DNA of 64,000 nucleotides from Lentisphaerota bacterium. GTDB taxonomy: Bacteria > Verrucomicrobiota > Kiritimatiellia > UBA8416 > JAIOPI01. The notes beneath the pieces were generated by a model. That model saw nothing but the letters and a program-made list of their open reading frames with translations. It was not told the origin of the DNA and made no database searches. The DNA lies in NCBI GenBank assembly GCA_021413965.1, contig JAIOPI010000037.1, positions 30,150 to 94,149 on the forward strand, written 5' to 3'. Below are positions 8,323 to 16,612 of this stretch, piece by piece (the first letter of the stretch is position 1; every line of letters begins with the position of its first letter). The position numbers and the translations under genes were made by a program.

Positions 8323-8970
8323 ATGATCCAACGACTACGAATGTCCATCAGGCACCTTCTGGCGTTCACGCTCATCGTCGCCGGCATCGGTTGCGAACCC
8401 AGTGGCGGCGGCGGCGGTGGATCCAGCAACGACTTCGGCGACAACGACCCCAACCTCGTGGTCGCGTTTGGCGACAGCATCACCGAAGGACAGGGGCTGT
8501 CCGGCGGCGAGACCTACCCCTCACAGCTTGCCGCCCAAACGGGCCGGCCGGTCATTAACAGCGGCAACGGCGGCGAGAAGAGCAGCGGCGGCCTGGAACG
8601 CGTCGGCGGTGTGCTCGCCCGTTACAAGCCCGGCTACCTGCTGGTGCTGTACGGCGCCAACGACCTGATTTTCGACCGCGACCTGCAGGACATCGTGGCC
8701 AATCTGCGCGGCATCGTGCAGGCCGCCAAGGCCAACCACACAGTCCCGATCATCGCCACACTCACCCCGACCTTCCCCTACCATGATTTCATCAGCGGCG
8801 GGGTGGTGGCACTCAACCCCCTGATCAAGCAAATGGCCAGCGAAGAAGGCGTGGCGGTGGCCGATCTCTATGGGCCGCTCAACGACGTGTCGCTGTTCCA
8901 GTCTGACGGCCTGCACCCCACCGCGGCGGGGGCCGGCAAGATTGCGTCCGTGTTCGCCGGCAAATTGTGA
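8323..8970 (+). CDS. secreted SGNH/GDSL hydrolase
   Basis: The 215-residue protein has a hydrophobic signal segment (ending VAGIGC), a Gly/Ser-rich linker and then SGNH blocks: block I AFGDSITEG with the catalytic Ser, block III YGANDL with Asn, and block V SDGLHP with the Asp-x-x-His pair. It is close to arylesterase/TesA-type enzymes and should cleave acyl esters in the periplasm or at the surface, for example deacylating sugars or lipids. The Cys after the signal suggests lipidation, but the lipobox is not canonical (Gly rather than Leu at -3). Start choice among ATGs at 8293, 8323 and 8341 is uncertain; 8323 follows a weak GGGGGC. Confidence 0.82.
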   Translation: MIQRLRMSIRHLLAFTLIVAGIGCEPSGGGGGGSSNDFGDNDPNLVVAFGDSITEGQGLSGGETYPSQLAAQTGRPVINSGNGGEKSSGGLERVGGVLARYKPGYLLVLYGANDLIFDRDLQDIVANLRGIVQAAKANHTVPIIATLTPTFPYHDFISGGVVALNPLIKQMASEEGVAVADLYGPLNDVSLFQSDGLHPTAAGAGKIASVFAGKL

Positions 8971-9039
8971 GGCTGGCCTGATCATCCGTGCCAAACATGT
9001 TATCCGTGGTGACCGCCGTATGTTCTGAGGTGAGTGCGC

Positions 9040-9744
9040 ATGCCCGTTTCCATTGTCGTGCCGGTCTATAACGAAGAAGACAACGTCCCGCTGCTCGCCG
9101 CGGAACTGGCGGCCCTCGCGCCCACCCTCCCCAGCCTGGAAATCCTGCTCGTCGATGACGGCAGCCGCGATGCCACGTGGGCGCGCATTCAGGACGCCGA
9201 ACGCCAGCACCCCGGCGTGCGCGGCGTGCGGTGCCCCGCCAACCGCGGCCAGACCAGCGCCATGATCACCGGCATGCGCGCGGCCCGCGGCGACGTCATT
9301 GTCCTGATTGACGGCGACCTCCAGAACGATCCCAAGGACATCCCGAGCCTCGTGGCTGAGCTGAAGGAGTTCGACGCCGTCTGCGGCTACCGCGCCAAAC
9401 GGCGCGACACCTGGTCACGGCGCGTCGCGTCACGGGTGGGAAATCGGATCCGCAACTGGGTCACCCATGACGGCCTGCGAGACACCGGCTGCAGCCTCAA
9501 GGCGATCCGCGCCGCGCTTGTCGCCGACGTGCCGCCCGTGGATGGCGCCCATCGCTTCCTTGCCGCCTACTTCAGCCTGCACGGCCGGCGCATCAAGGAA
9601 ATGCCCGTCAATCACCGCCCGCGCCAGCACGGCGAATCCAAGTACACGAACTGGATGCGCCTGCCCCGTACCGCCTTCGATCTGATCGGCTTCACCTGGT
9701 ACCGCAAACGCCTCCTGAAGCACCTCTCCCCCTCCGCCTCCTGA
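9040..9744 (+). CDS. family 2 glycosyltransferase, dolichyl/undecaprenyl-phosphate sugar synthase type
   Basis: The 234-residue protein has a GT-A fold: IVVPVYNEEDNV, LLVDDGSRDAT, then the metal-binding VLIDGDLQNDPKDI and a later GCSLKAIR and HGESKY motif, as in DPM1/GtrB/ArnC. It lacks the C-terminal membrane helices of GtrB. It probably makes an undecaprenyl-phosphate-linked monosaccharide for a membrane GT such as the GT39-like protein at 11312. The ATG at 9040 is chosen over a GTG at 9034 because GAGGTGAG sits at proper spacing. Confidence 0.87.
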   Translation: MPVSIVVPVYNEEDNVPLLAAELAALAPTLPSLEILLVDDGSRDATWARIQDAERQHPGVRGVRCPANRGQTSAMITGMRAARGDVIVLIDGDLQNDPKDIPSLVAELKEFDAVCGYRAKRRDTWSRRVASRVGNRIRNWVTHDGLRDTGCSLKAIRAALVADVPPVDGAHRFLAAYFSLHGRRIKEMPVNHRPRQHGESKYTNWMRLPRTAFDLIGFTWYRKRLLKHLSPSAS

Positions 9745-9793
9745 CAGCGCCCGTCGAACGTCGACGGTGGCTGTTCGATGTTCTTCTCGACAA

Positions 9794-9870
9794 GGATTGC
9801 TCCCGCAGAGTCGCAGAGCAGACGGAGGACATCTTTTCGCCCGAACCGGTGAGAGGCCGGTTGGGGCCTT
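9794..9870. repeat. CGCAGAG-type dispersed repeat, copy 1
   Basis: The region holds CCCGCAGAGTCGCAGAG and the small palindrome AACCGGTGAGAGGCCGGTT. A related copy lies in opposite orientation at 15115-15230. It fills most of the gap between the convergent GT2 and LAB_N genes. Confidence 0.5.
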
Positions 9871-9926
9871 GACCGTAACCATTCACGCGCCATCCGTAGG
9901 CACACCACCGAGCCGGACCGCCCCTC

Positions 9927-10262
9927 TCACCCCCCGCCGGATGGCGGGGACGGTGCGGTCTTTTTCAGCAGCCGCAGGTTGCGGCCGTACATGATGGGCA
10001 GGAAGACGAAGCTCAGGATCACCGGCAGCTTGTCCACGTGCAACGCATAGATCAGCGAGATCAAACTGCCCCAGAAGCTCAAGTGCCAGAAAATGGGCGG
10101 GATGATGATCTTGCCGTGGCGCTCCGACTTGATCCACTGAATGAGGAAGCGCGAGGTGAACAGCGCGTTGCCGAACAACCCGATGTACGTCCACCACGCC
10201 GACTCCACATACAGCCACGGGCAGACGGGTCCCAGCCACGGTTGCAGAAACATGGAATTCAT
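9927..10262 (-). CDS. lipid A biosynthesis N-terminal domain (LAB_N) membrane protein
   Basis: The 111-residue protein has three predicted membrane helices and the LAB_N signature: WTYIGLFGNALFTSRFLIQW, followed by IIPPIFWHLSFWGSLISL. The same domain forms the N-terminus of some lipid-A-disaccharide synthases and also exists as small stand-alone proteins next to DPM1-like GTs and GT39 enzymes. The start at 10262 has GGAG six bases upstream. Standing tail-to-tail with the GT2 gene and near a GT39-like gene, it may assist transfer or translocation of a polyprenyl-phosphate sugar; its precise role is unknown. Confidence 0.85.
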   Translation of the reverse strand: MNSMFLQPWLGPVCPWLYVESAWWTYIGLFGNALFTSRFLIQWIKSERHGKIIIPPIFWHLSFWGSLISLIYALHVDKLPVILSFVFLPIMYGRNLRLLKKTAPSPPSGGG

Positions 10263-10359
10263 CGTTTTCTCCACGCAGACACACGCGCCCGCGGCCATCC
10301 TGCCGGGGCAAGACCTGCCACTCCCGGCCTGTCAATGCCCCTGAATCCTTGTGACTCGA

Positions 10360-11130
10360 TCATGCCCCGGCGCTTGCCCGCCGCTCCAGCTTCAGCACCA
10401 CGGGCGAACCGAACGCGCGCGTCAGGCCCGCCAGCCGGCAGCCCCCTTCCACCAACGCGGCGAGCGGCTGGCACCGCATGGCACGATACAGCACCATGGG
10501 CATGAAGAACTGACGGTAGCTCGCCACCACGTCGAACCCGTGACGCGCAAATGCCGCCTCCACCTGCCCGGGCTCGAAGGCCTGCCAGTGCCGCGTGTTG
10601 CGCTCGATACGCTGCTTCGCGCCGAAGAGCGCCGGTGCAATCCGGTTCAGCCCGCCCGCGTTGGGATAGTCCACGATGATGGCACGGTCTGCGACCCGGC
10701 AGTACTCCGCAATCAGAGCCTCCCACGCCGCCACATGCGCCAGCATGCGCACGGACACCACGGTGTGAAAGGCACGCGCGGCCACCGGCAACTGGAGCGC
10801 CGGGCTCACGATGAACGGGCAGTCCCGCGTCAGCGCATGAGCCGATGCCCGCGCCCGGCAGGTCTCGGCGCTGCCGTGCAACGTCATCGCGTACCCCGCC
10901 CGCCGCATGGGCTCCGCCAGCTGGATATGCCCGCCGCCCACATCCAGGATCGTGATCCCGCGATCCGGATCAAGCATCCGCATCACGGCCTGCTCCTGCA
11001 CCTTCAGGAACCAGGCTCCCGTCGTCCCCGCAAAACGCGTGGCATAGTCCTCGGATGCCGTCGAAATGTCCGGCGCATCCTGCTCACGCACATCGTCCAT
11101 GCTCGCCTTGTCCAAATGCGTCCGCCTCAT
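10360..11130 (-). CDS. class I SAM-dependent methyltransferase
   Basis: The 256-residue protein has the Rossmann motif I (ITILDVGGGHIQLAEPM, around residue 60), an acidic motif II region and a motif near FHTVVSVRMLAHV, as in Methyltransf_11 proteins. Downstream residues resemble small-molecule or quinone/lipid methyltransferases, but the substrate is not evident. Two starts are possible, 11130 and 11100; the longer has AAGG upstream. It lies 97 bases upstream of the LAB_N gene on the same strand and may be co-transcribed with it. Confidence 0.8.
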   Translation of the reverse strand: MRRTHLDKASMDDVREQDAPDISTASEDYATRFAGTTGAWFLKVQEQAVMRMLDPDRGITILDVGGGHIQLAEPMRRAGYAMTLHGSAETCRARASAHALTRDCPFIVSPALQLPVAARAFHTVVSVRMLAHVAAWEALIAEYCRVADRAIIVDYPNAGGLNRIAPALFGAKQRIERNTRHWQAFEPGQVEAAFARHGFDVVASYRQFFMPMVLYRAMRCQPLAALVEGGCRLAGLTRAFGSPVVLKLERRASAGA

Positions 11131-11148
11131 TCATGCCTTCACGGGAGA

Positions 11149-11171
11149 TGGCCCGCGACCTCCGGGCGCGG
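11149..11171. repeat. 23-base hairpin repeat, copy 2
   Basis: Identical over 23 bases to 8175-8197, with the same internal complementary arms. It lies between the divergent methyltransferase and GT39-like genes. Confidence 0.55.
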
Positions 11172-11311
11172 CCAAACACTAACAACCGCGGCACGCCCCA
11201 CAAAGCAAATTCCGGTGGCTGGCCGTGGCGGGCTGCCGTATGCTGGCCCGAATCCTGAAACCCGTTGCATGACATGTCGTCGCCGCGGACAAGCGGTGGC
11301 AGGTTCGCCAT

Positions 11312-13999
11312 ATGGTTTTCCTCATCAGCGGACTGCTGTGGGCCTTCTTCCTGCTGGTCGGGGCGAGGCTGCTCGCCATCGCATCGCGCCCGGATGCCGA
11401 TACGCCGCATCCCGTGCGCACCTTGCTGCTGCTCGGCCTGGTGGGCGCGCTCACGTTTCTGCGCCCGCACGAACTCCTGCTGTCCGGCCAGGATCCCGGC
11501 GTGTATCTCAATACCGCGGGCGCCTTTGCCCGCCACCAGAGTCTCTTCTATGTCGATACGCTCCTGGCCGAAGTCGCACCCGCCAACCGGTTTATCTTCT
11601 GGTTCGGCCACCTCGGCTACGGCTTCACGAAGGACAGCTGCCTCCGGATTGCCGATCTCGACACCATGCTGATGGGCCCGCGTTTCCCCCCGGCCTTCCC
11701 CATCCTCCTCAGCCCGCTGATGCGCGCCGGCCCGCCCTTTCTCGGCCTTTATGTCGTCCCCCTGTTCGCCCTCTTCACGGGCATCGCCCTGTTCGCGGTG
11801 GTCCGCCGCCTGCGCCCGCGCCCCTGGGCCGGCACGCTGGCCTGCGCCTTCTATTCCCTCACGCCGCTGATCGTCTGGCACGCCCGCGCCCCGCGCCCCG
11901 AAATCATCTCCGGCTTTCTCGGCCTGGCTGGCTTCCTCTTCTGCCTGCACGCCTGGCAGGCCCGCGCCGGACGCGGCTGGCCGGACCTGCTGCTTGGCGC
12001 GCTCTGCATCAGTCTCGCGCCGTTCTTCCACATCACGGGCTGGTTCACCACGGTCGGCGCTGCCGCCGTCATGGTCGCCTGGATCCTCACCGGTCGCGCG
12101 GAGGTCTGGCTCTACCCGCCCGTCGCCCTCCTCGGCCTCGCCGCCTACATCTGGCAAACGCTCCGCATCGCCGATCATTACCAGCTGGGCCGCTATCTGC
12201 GCCCCATCCTCGCCCACCCCGCCGCCGTGGCCCTCGCCGCGCTCGCCGCCGTCATCGCCCCGGTGCTGGTCGGACTGCTCGCGCGACGGCGACGCCTCCC
12301 CGTGCGCTTGATCGCCCCGGACCGCCCCGCCTTCAACCCCCTGACCCTGCTGCGCGCCGTCGCCGCCCTGGCGCTGCTCGCCCTCTGCGCCTGGATGTTC
12401 CTGCGCATGCCGCCGCCCGACCAGCGCACCTTCAGCGCGTATGAGTATCACTACGCACACCCCGCGGACCTGCGCCTCGTCCCGGTCTATCTCTCGCGCG
12501 CCATCGCCGGCCTCGGGCTCGCCGGCCTGATCACCCTGCTGCTCGCCCGCGGCCCCGCCCCCCTGGAACGCCTCGCCTTCTGCGTGTGGCTCCTGCCCGC
12601 CGCCCTGCTCATCGGCAACATGCAGGACTTCTTCATGACCCGCTACATGCTGCCCGCCCTCCTGCCGATGCTCGTCGCGGGACTGGCCACGCTGGCCACC
12701 GCCGTGCCCGCCGCCTGCAACCGCCGGCACGCGGGGACGCTCGGCGCCGCGCTCGTCATCATCGCCCTGCTCGTGCATCACCGCACGTCCATGCTCACAA
12801 CCACCGAGTACCGCGGGCTGGGCCGCTTCCTGGAATCCTTCGCCACCCCGATCCGCGCCGCCGACGGCATGCTGCTGGGCGAATACGCGCGCGTCGCCGC
12901 GCCCTTCGAACATCTCTTCGGCATCCCCCTGCTCAGCCTCGACAACGAAACCCGTACCGACTACACCCCCGCGCTCGATTCGCTGGCTGACCTGATGACG
13001 CGCCACCCCGGGCGCCCGGTCTTCTTCCTGACCCCGTTCCCGCCGCCCCTCAGCGAGCGCTTCACCTTCACGCCCGTGATGTCCAATACGCTGGCCTACG
13101 CGCGCCTGACGCCCGGCCGCTTCCGCCGTCCCGCCCAGGCCCAGCCAGCCTCGCTGACGCTGCACCTCTACCGCATCGCACACGCTGCGCCGCCACCGTC
13201 GCCCACGCCCTTCGTGCGCTGGCCCGACGCCGGCCACCTTGGCCTCGCCGGATTTGCCACCCCGCGCCAAGCGCGCTGGCACGTGCCGGGCCTCGCGATC
13301 CCGGCCGGGCAGCGCCGCGCCGTCGCCATCGACGCCGCCACGCCGCTCGCCACCGACGCCCGGATTATGCTGTTCCTGTGGAGCGCCGCGCCGGCCTCCG
13401 CCACGACACCCGCAGCCCACCCCGCACGGGAGGACATGCGCGCGCACTGGACCCATCTGGGCCACGGGTGGGGAGTCTTGAACCTGCCGGCGGCGGCCCT
13501 GTCCGGCACACCGCCGGCCGTGGATCTGCAGGCGGAACGCAATCTGGTCGTCAGCGACGCATGGGCGATTCAGGGCCAGACCGCCGTGCGCCTGGCCTTG
13601 CACGACGAATCCGTCACCGCGGAAACGGCCACGGCGCCGTCGCGCTGGCTGCAATCGCCCGCGCGCTTCCTGGCACCCGCGCCCGCTTCGAATCGCGCCA
13701 CCTGCGTGGCCGTCCTGCTGGCTCCACCCGACCATGCCGCCCCGGTCGCACCCGCGTTTGCACTTCGCATCGGCGAACGTGAACGTGCGTCCTGGACTCC
13801 ACCCGCGCCGCGCTGGTCCTGGCAGGTGTGTCTGCTTGCCGCCGATGCCGTCGCGCCGTCACTCTCGTGGCTGACCCTCGCGGCGGCCGCGGCGCCAGCC
13901 CGCGACGCATCCGCAGCGGCTGCCGCCGATCCCATGCTGCGCGTCGCCTGCCTCGCCGTCTTCGACGCTGCCCCACCGGCCGCGACGCCCGCACCCTGA
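11312..13999 (+). CDS. large GT39/PMT-like integral membrane protein
   Basis: The 895-residue protein carries about a dozen hydrophobic helices in its first 560 residues, then a soluble C-terminal part of about 330 residues. An early luminal loop reads SGQDPGVYLNTAGAFA, resembling the acidic catalytic loop after TM1 of PMT/ArnT-type GT-C enzymes, and a later MQDFFMTRYMLPAL follows the usual pattern. The C-terminal part has no recognised motif. It probably takes sugar from a polyprenyl phosphate to an acceptor on the periplasmic side; the adjacent DPM1-like GT and LAB_N genes are fitting partners. Confidence 0.72.
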   Translation: MVFLISGLLWAFFLLVGARLLAIASRPDADTPHPVRTLLLLGLVGALTFLRPHELLLSGQDPGVYLNTAGAFARHQSLFYVDTLLAEVAPANRFIFWFGHLGYGFTKDSCLRIADLDTMLMGPRFPPAFPILLSPLMRAGPPFLGLYVVPLFALFTGIALFAVVRRLRPRPWAGTLACAFYSLTPLIVWHARAPRPEIISGFLGLAGFLFCLHAWQARAGRGWPDLLLGALCISLAPFFHITGWFTTVGAAAVMVAWILTGRAEVWLYPPVALLGLAAYIWQTLRIADHYQLGRYLRPILAHPAAVALAALAAVIAPVLVGLLARRRRLPVRLIAPDRPAFNPLTLLRAVAALALLALCAWMFLRMPPPDQRTFSAYEYHYAHPADLRLVPVYLSRAIAGLGLAGLITLLLARGPAPLERLAFCVWLLPAALLIGNMQDFFMTRYMLPALLPMLVAGLATLATAVPAACNRRHAGTLGAALVIIALLVHHRTSMLTTTEYRGLGRFLESFATPIRAADGMLLGEYARVAAPFEHLFGIPLLSLDNETRTDYTPALDSLADLMTRHPGRPVFFLTPFPPPLSERFTFTPVMSNTLAYARLTPGRFRRPAQAQPASLTLHLYRIAHAAPPPSPTPFVRWPDAGHLGLAGFATPRQARWHVPGLAIPAGQRRAVAIDAATPLATDARIMLFLWSAAPASATTPAAHPAREDMRAHWTHLGHGWGVLNLPAAALSGTPPAVDLQAERNLVVSDAWAIQGQTAVRLALHDESVTAETATAPSRWLQSPARFLAPAPASNRATCVAVLLAPPDHAAPVAPAFALRIGERERASWTPPAPRWSWQVCLLAADAVAPSLSWLTLAAAAAPARDASAAAAADPMLRVACLAVFDAAPPAATPAP

Positions 14000-14052
14000 C
14001 GTGCGCGCCCGCCAAGCCGCCCCCGCCGTGCCTTTTTTCTTCGTGTATGTTC

Positions 14053-14081
14053 TTGGCAAAACCTAGTTATCCCGTTAATAT
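14053..14081 (+). promoter_or_regulatory. sigma70-like promoter before the 49-codon ORF
   Basis: TTGGCA (14053-14058) and TAATAT (14076-14081) are spaced by exactly 17 bases in an AT-rich pocket that stands out from the GC-rich surroundings. The start codon of the small membrane ORF follows 17 bases after the -10 box. Confidence 0.5.
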
Positions 14082-14098
14082 TTCGATGAGTATTCTGA

Positions 14099-14248
14099 AT
14101 GGGAAGAATCCTGAAAATTCATCGTGTTGGATTCACGCGCTCGTACCTGAGAGCGTCGTTTTGGGCTGCCAATGTGGCCACACTCGGTGTCGTGGGCCTC
14201 TTGCTGGCATTGGCCGGAATCGCCGCCTGGTACGTGTTCCTGACCTGA
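14099..14248 (+). CDS. small single-span membrane protein (49 aa), unrecognised
   Basis: The ORF encodes a basic, partly amphipathic N-terminus (MGRILKIHRVGFTRSYLR) followed by one strongly hydrophobic span (VATLGVVGLLLALAGIAA) and a short WYVFLT tail, the composition expected of a real single-pass inner-membrane peptide. A near-consensus promoter lies directly upstream. There is no strong Shine-Dalgarno. It stops 10 bases before the 3' end of the convergent panB. No family was recognised and no function is claimed. Confidence 0.45.
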   Translation: MGRILKIHRVGFTRSYLRASFWAANVATLGVVGLLLALAGIAAWYVFLT

Positions 14249-14258
14249 GGCCGCACAA

Positions 14259-15056
14259 TCAGTATTCGTGCTCGGGCGCGGGAAACGTGCCCCCTTCCAC
14301 GTCCTGCTTATAGGCCGCAAAGGACCGTATCATGTCCCGCCCCAGTTCGGCGTAGCGCCGTACGAACTTAGGGGTGAAGTCCGGGAACATTCCCAGGATG
14401 TCGTGACACACCAGGATCTGCCCGTCGCAGTGCGGCCCCGCTCCGATGCCGATGGTCGGGATCTTCACCGCTTGCGTGATCTCGGCCGCCAGTGCCGACG
14501 GCATGCATTCCAACACGAGCGCGAAACACCCGGCCGCTTCCAGCTCGCGCGCATCCGTCAGCAACTGCGCGGCGGCATCGGCCGTGCGCCCCTCAACCTT
14601 GTAGCCGCCGGTCTTGCGCACGCTCTGCGGCGTCAGCCCAATGTGCCCCAGCACGGGAATGCCGTTGTCGATTAACGTCTCCACGAGCGGCCGCCGGAAC
14701 GCGCCACCTTCAATCTTGACCGCCCCGGCGCCTCCTTCTTTCAGGAACCGCCCGGCATTCGCTACCGCCTGCTCAAAGGAAACCTGGTACGACATGAAGG
14801 GCATATCCCCCACCACCAGGGACTGCTTCACCGCGCGCGTCACCGCCCGCGTGTGGTGCAACATCTCCTCCATCGTCACCGGCAGCGTGTTCGCGTAACC
14901 CAGCACCGTCATGGCCAGCGAGTCGCCCACCAGGATCAGGGGCAGCCCCGCCTCGTCCAGCAGCCGCGCCGTCATGAAATCATACGCCGTCAGGCAGGCG
15001 AGTTTCTCCCGCCCCTTCGTCGCGCGAATCTTTGTGGTCGTCCACGCTGTACTCAT
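14259..15056 (-). CDS. panB: 3-methyl-2-oxobutanoate hydroxymethyltransferase
   Basis: The 265-residue protein catalyses the first committed step of pantothenate synthesis, adding a hydroxymethyl group from 5,10-methylene-THF to alpha-ketoisovalerate. Family motifs are clear: LTAYDFMTARLLDEAG, ILVGDSLAMTVLGY (metal-binding Asp), GDMPFMSYQ, AVKIEGG, GHIGLTPQ and IGIGAGPHCDGQILV. Length is typical. The ATG at 15056 is placed by homology; the leaderless promoter just upstream supports it. Confidence 0.95.
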   Translation of the reverse strand: MSTAWTTTKIRATKGREKLACLTAYDFMTARLLDEAGLPLILVGDSLAMTVLGYANTLPVTMEEMLHHTRAVTRAVKQSLVVGDMPFMSYQVSFEQAVANAGRFLKEGGAGAVKIEGGAFRRPLVETLIDNGIPVLGHIGLTPQSVRKTGGYKVEGRTADAAAQLLTDARELEAAGCFALVLECMPSALAAEITQAVKIPTIGIGAGPHCDGQILVCHDILGMFPDFTPKFVRRYAELGRDMIRSFAAYKQDVEGGTFPAPEHEY

Positions 15057-15092
15057 GCGCGCCACTCTACCGTCCCCCGCCCCCGCGTGCAA
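15057..15092 (-). promoter_or_regulatory. promoter of panB, probably leaderless
   Basis: Read on the minus strand, TTGCAC (15087-15092), 17 bases, then TAGAGT (15064-15069), then seven bases to the panB ATG. There is no Shine-Dalgarno. The transcript should begin at or within a base or two of the start codon. Confidence 0.5.
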
Positions 15093-15114
15093 GCGAACGG
15101 CAGGGCTCGGGGCA

Positions 15115-15230
15115 GGACGTTCCCGCAGAGGCGCAGCGAACGCGAGGCCCGAACCGGCCTCTCACCGGTTCGGGCGGCGGAAGGACATCCTGCCGGGCCT
15201 CTGCGCCTCTGCGGGAGCCATCCTCTCCGA
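15115..15230. repeat. CGCAGAG-type dispersed repeat, copy 2
   Basis: This copy, inverted relative to 9794-9870, carries GCAGAGGCGCAG at both ends and the central AACCGGCCTCTCACCGGTT palindrome, so its ends also pair with each other. It fills the panB-folK gap. Confidence 0.55.
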
Positions 15231-15267
15231 GTGTGCCAACGCATAGCCGCCGCGGCACCGCGACGGC

Positions 15268-15771
15268 TTACCACTCGCGCGCAAACAGCGCCACGCGCGG
15301 CTGCAGGGGCAGCGCCGCCAGGATCTCGCGCACGGTGGCCGTCTGGCCGGGCAGCAGGAGATCGGGACGCACGTCGGACAGCGGCTGCACCACGAACCGG
15401 CGCTCGTTCCAGCGCGGATGCGGAATCGTCAGCGCGCGACACTCCCGGACCAGCACGCCGGCATAGATGAGATCCAGATCGATCGGGCGCGGCGCGTTGC
15501 GATCGGCCACCCGCACCCGCCCCAGCTCGTCCTCGATGCGCCGCAGCGCCACCGCCAGAATCTCGGGGGGGTCCAGCGCGGTCAGGATGAGCACGGCGTT
15601 CAGGAAGGCTTGGTCACGGTAGGCCGGCCCGACATCGACCGGCTCCGTTTCGTAGAGGGCACTGCTCGCCACCACCGCCACGTCGGGGAGTTGCGCAATC
15701 CTTGCCCGGGCTTCCCGTAATTGCCGCGGTCGGTCGCCAAGGTTGGAGCCGATGCTGATGCCGTATTCCAT
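15268..15771 (-). CDS. folK: 2-amino-4-hydroxy-6-hydroxymethyldihydropteridine diphosphokinase
   Basis: The 167-residue HPPK transfers pyrophosphate from ATP to the pterin alcohol in folate synthesis. SIGSNLGDRPRQLREA at the N-terminus, VSSALYETEPV-like ALYETEPVD, DQAFLNAV and the signature RNAPRPIDLDLIYAG with the two metal-binding Asp residues are present, as is IPHPRWNERRFV. The start at 15771 has GGAG upstream; an in-frame extension exists but adds non-homologous residues. It lies 36 bases after dapB on the same strand and is probably co-transcribed. Confidence 0.93.
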   Translation of the reverse strand: MEYGISIGSNLGDRPRQLREARARIAQLPDVAVVASSALYETEPVDVGPAYRDQAFLNAVLILTALDPPEILAVALRRIEDELGRVRVADRNAPRPIDLDLIYAGVLVRECRALTIPHPRWNERRFVVQPLSDVRPDLLLPGQTATVREILAALPLQPRVALFAREW

Positions 15772-15807
15772 ACCGCGAACTCCAGCTTCCGGCACCGCCC
15801 TCGACCT

Positions 15808-16605
15808 CTACAGGCCCAGGACGTTCTTCATGCCGTACAGCCCGGCCGGCCGCCCCGCCACCCATAGGGCCGCACGCAACGCGCCGACGGCAAAGGCGTC
15901 GCGGGTGATCGCCCGGTGCGACAACTCGACCACTTCCGTGTCCGAGCCGAGGGAAACCACGTGGTCGCCCACGACACCGCCGGAGCGCACGGCATGCAGC
16001 CCGATCTGACCGCGCGGACGCTCGCCGGTCAGCCCGTGGCGCCCGTAGCAGGCCAGCTCCTCCAGGGGCCTGCCGCGGCCCGATGCCGCACCCTGCGCCA
16101 GATACAGCGCCGTCCCGCTGGGTGCGTCCTGCTTGTGGCGGTGGTGCGTCTCGACAATCTCGATGTCATAATCCGTGCCCAATGCCGCCGCCGCCTGCCG
16201 CACCAACTCCACCAGCAGGTTGACGCCCAGGCTCATGTTCGGCGACCAGACAATCGGGACGGACTTGGCCGCCGTCTGCACGGCCAGCGTCTCGGCGGCA
16301 TCCAGCCCCGTCGTGCCGATGACCATGCACTTGGCAAGCTTCTGGGCAAGCGCAGCATGCCCGGGCACCGAACGATGATCGCTGAAATCAATCAGCACGT
16401 CCGACGCCTGCACCGCCGCCACGTCATGCGTCACGGCCAGCCCCAGCGGGGCGACGCGCGCCACATGGCCCGCGTCCTGGCCAAGCGCCGGATGATCGGG
16501 CCGCTCCACCGCGGCGGTGATGCGCAGGTCCGCAAACTGCGCCGCGCAGCGAATCAGGGTCTGCCCCATGCGGCCGCCCGCTCCAAGTATCGCAATCGTT
16601 GTCAT
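15808..16605 (-). CDS. dapB: 4-hydroxy-tetrahydrodipicolinate reductase
   Basis: The 265-residue enzyme reduces the DapA product with NAD(P)H in the diaminopimelate/lysine pathway. N-terminal IAILGAGGRMGQTL binds the nucleotide, DVLIDFSDHRS and IGTTGLDAAE are present, and the DapB signature IVETHHRHKQDAPSGTAL contains the catalytic His-His and Lys. The C-terminal GVVGDHVVSLGSD is also typical. The gap upstream of it carries the GGGTTCAGG repeats. Confidence 0.95.
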   Translation of the reverse strand: MTTIAILGAGGRMGQTLIRCAAQFADLRITAAVERPDHPALGQDAGHVARVAPLGLAVTHDVAAVQASDVLIDFSDHRSVPGHAALAQKLAKCMVIGTTGLDAAETLAVQTAAKSVPIVWSPNMSLGVNLLVELVRQAAAALGTDYDIEIVETHHRHKQDAPSGTALYLAQGAASGRGRPLEELACYGRHGLTGERPRGQIGLHAVRSGGVVGDHVVSLGSDTEVVELSHRAITRDAFAVGALRAALWVAGRPAGLYGMKNVLGL

Positions 16606-16612
16606 AAGTTCT

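Noticed and set aside
8323..8378. Calling the SGNH hydrolase a definite lipoprotein
   Set aside because: A Cys follows the signal segment, but the residue at -3 is Gly, not Leu/Val/Ile, so the lipobox is not convincing.
9943..9965. CCCCGCC-GGAT-GGCGGGG hairpin followed some bases later by T5, as a terminator
   Set aside because: It overlaps the last codons and stop of the LAB_N gene, the T-run starts about a dozen bases after the stem, and the plus-strand gene it might end lies 200 bases away.
11084..13735. 883-codon open reading frame on the minus strand opposite the GT39-like gene
   Set aside because: Gly/Arg/Glu-rich composition without any family motif. It is the mirror of GC-rich codon bias in the plus-strand gene, which has clear membrane helices.
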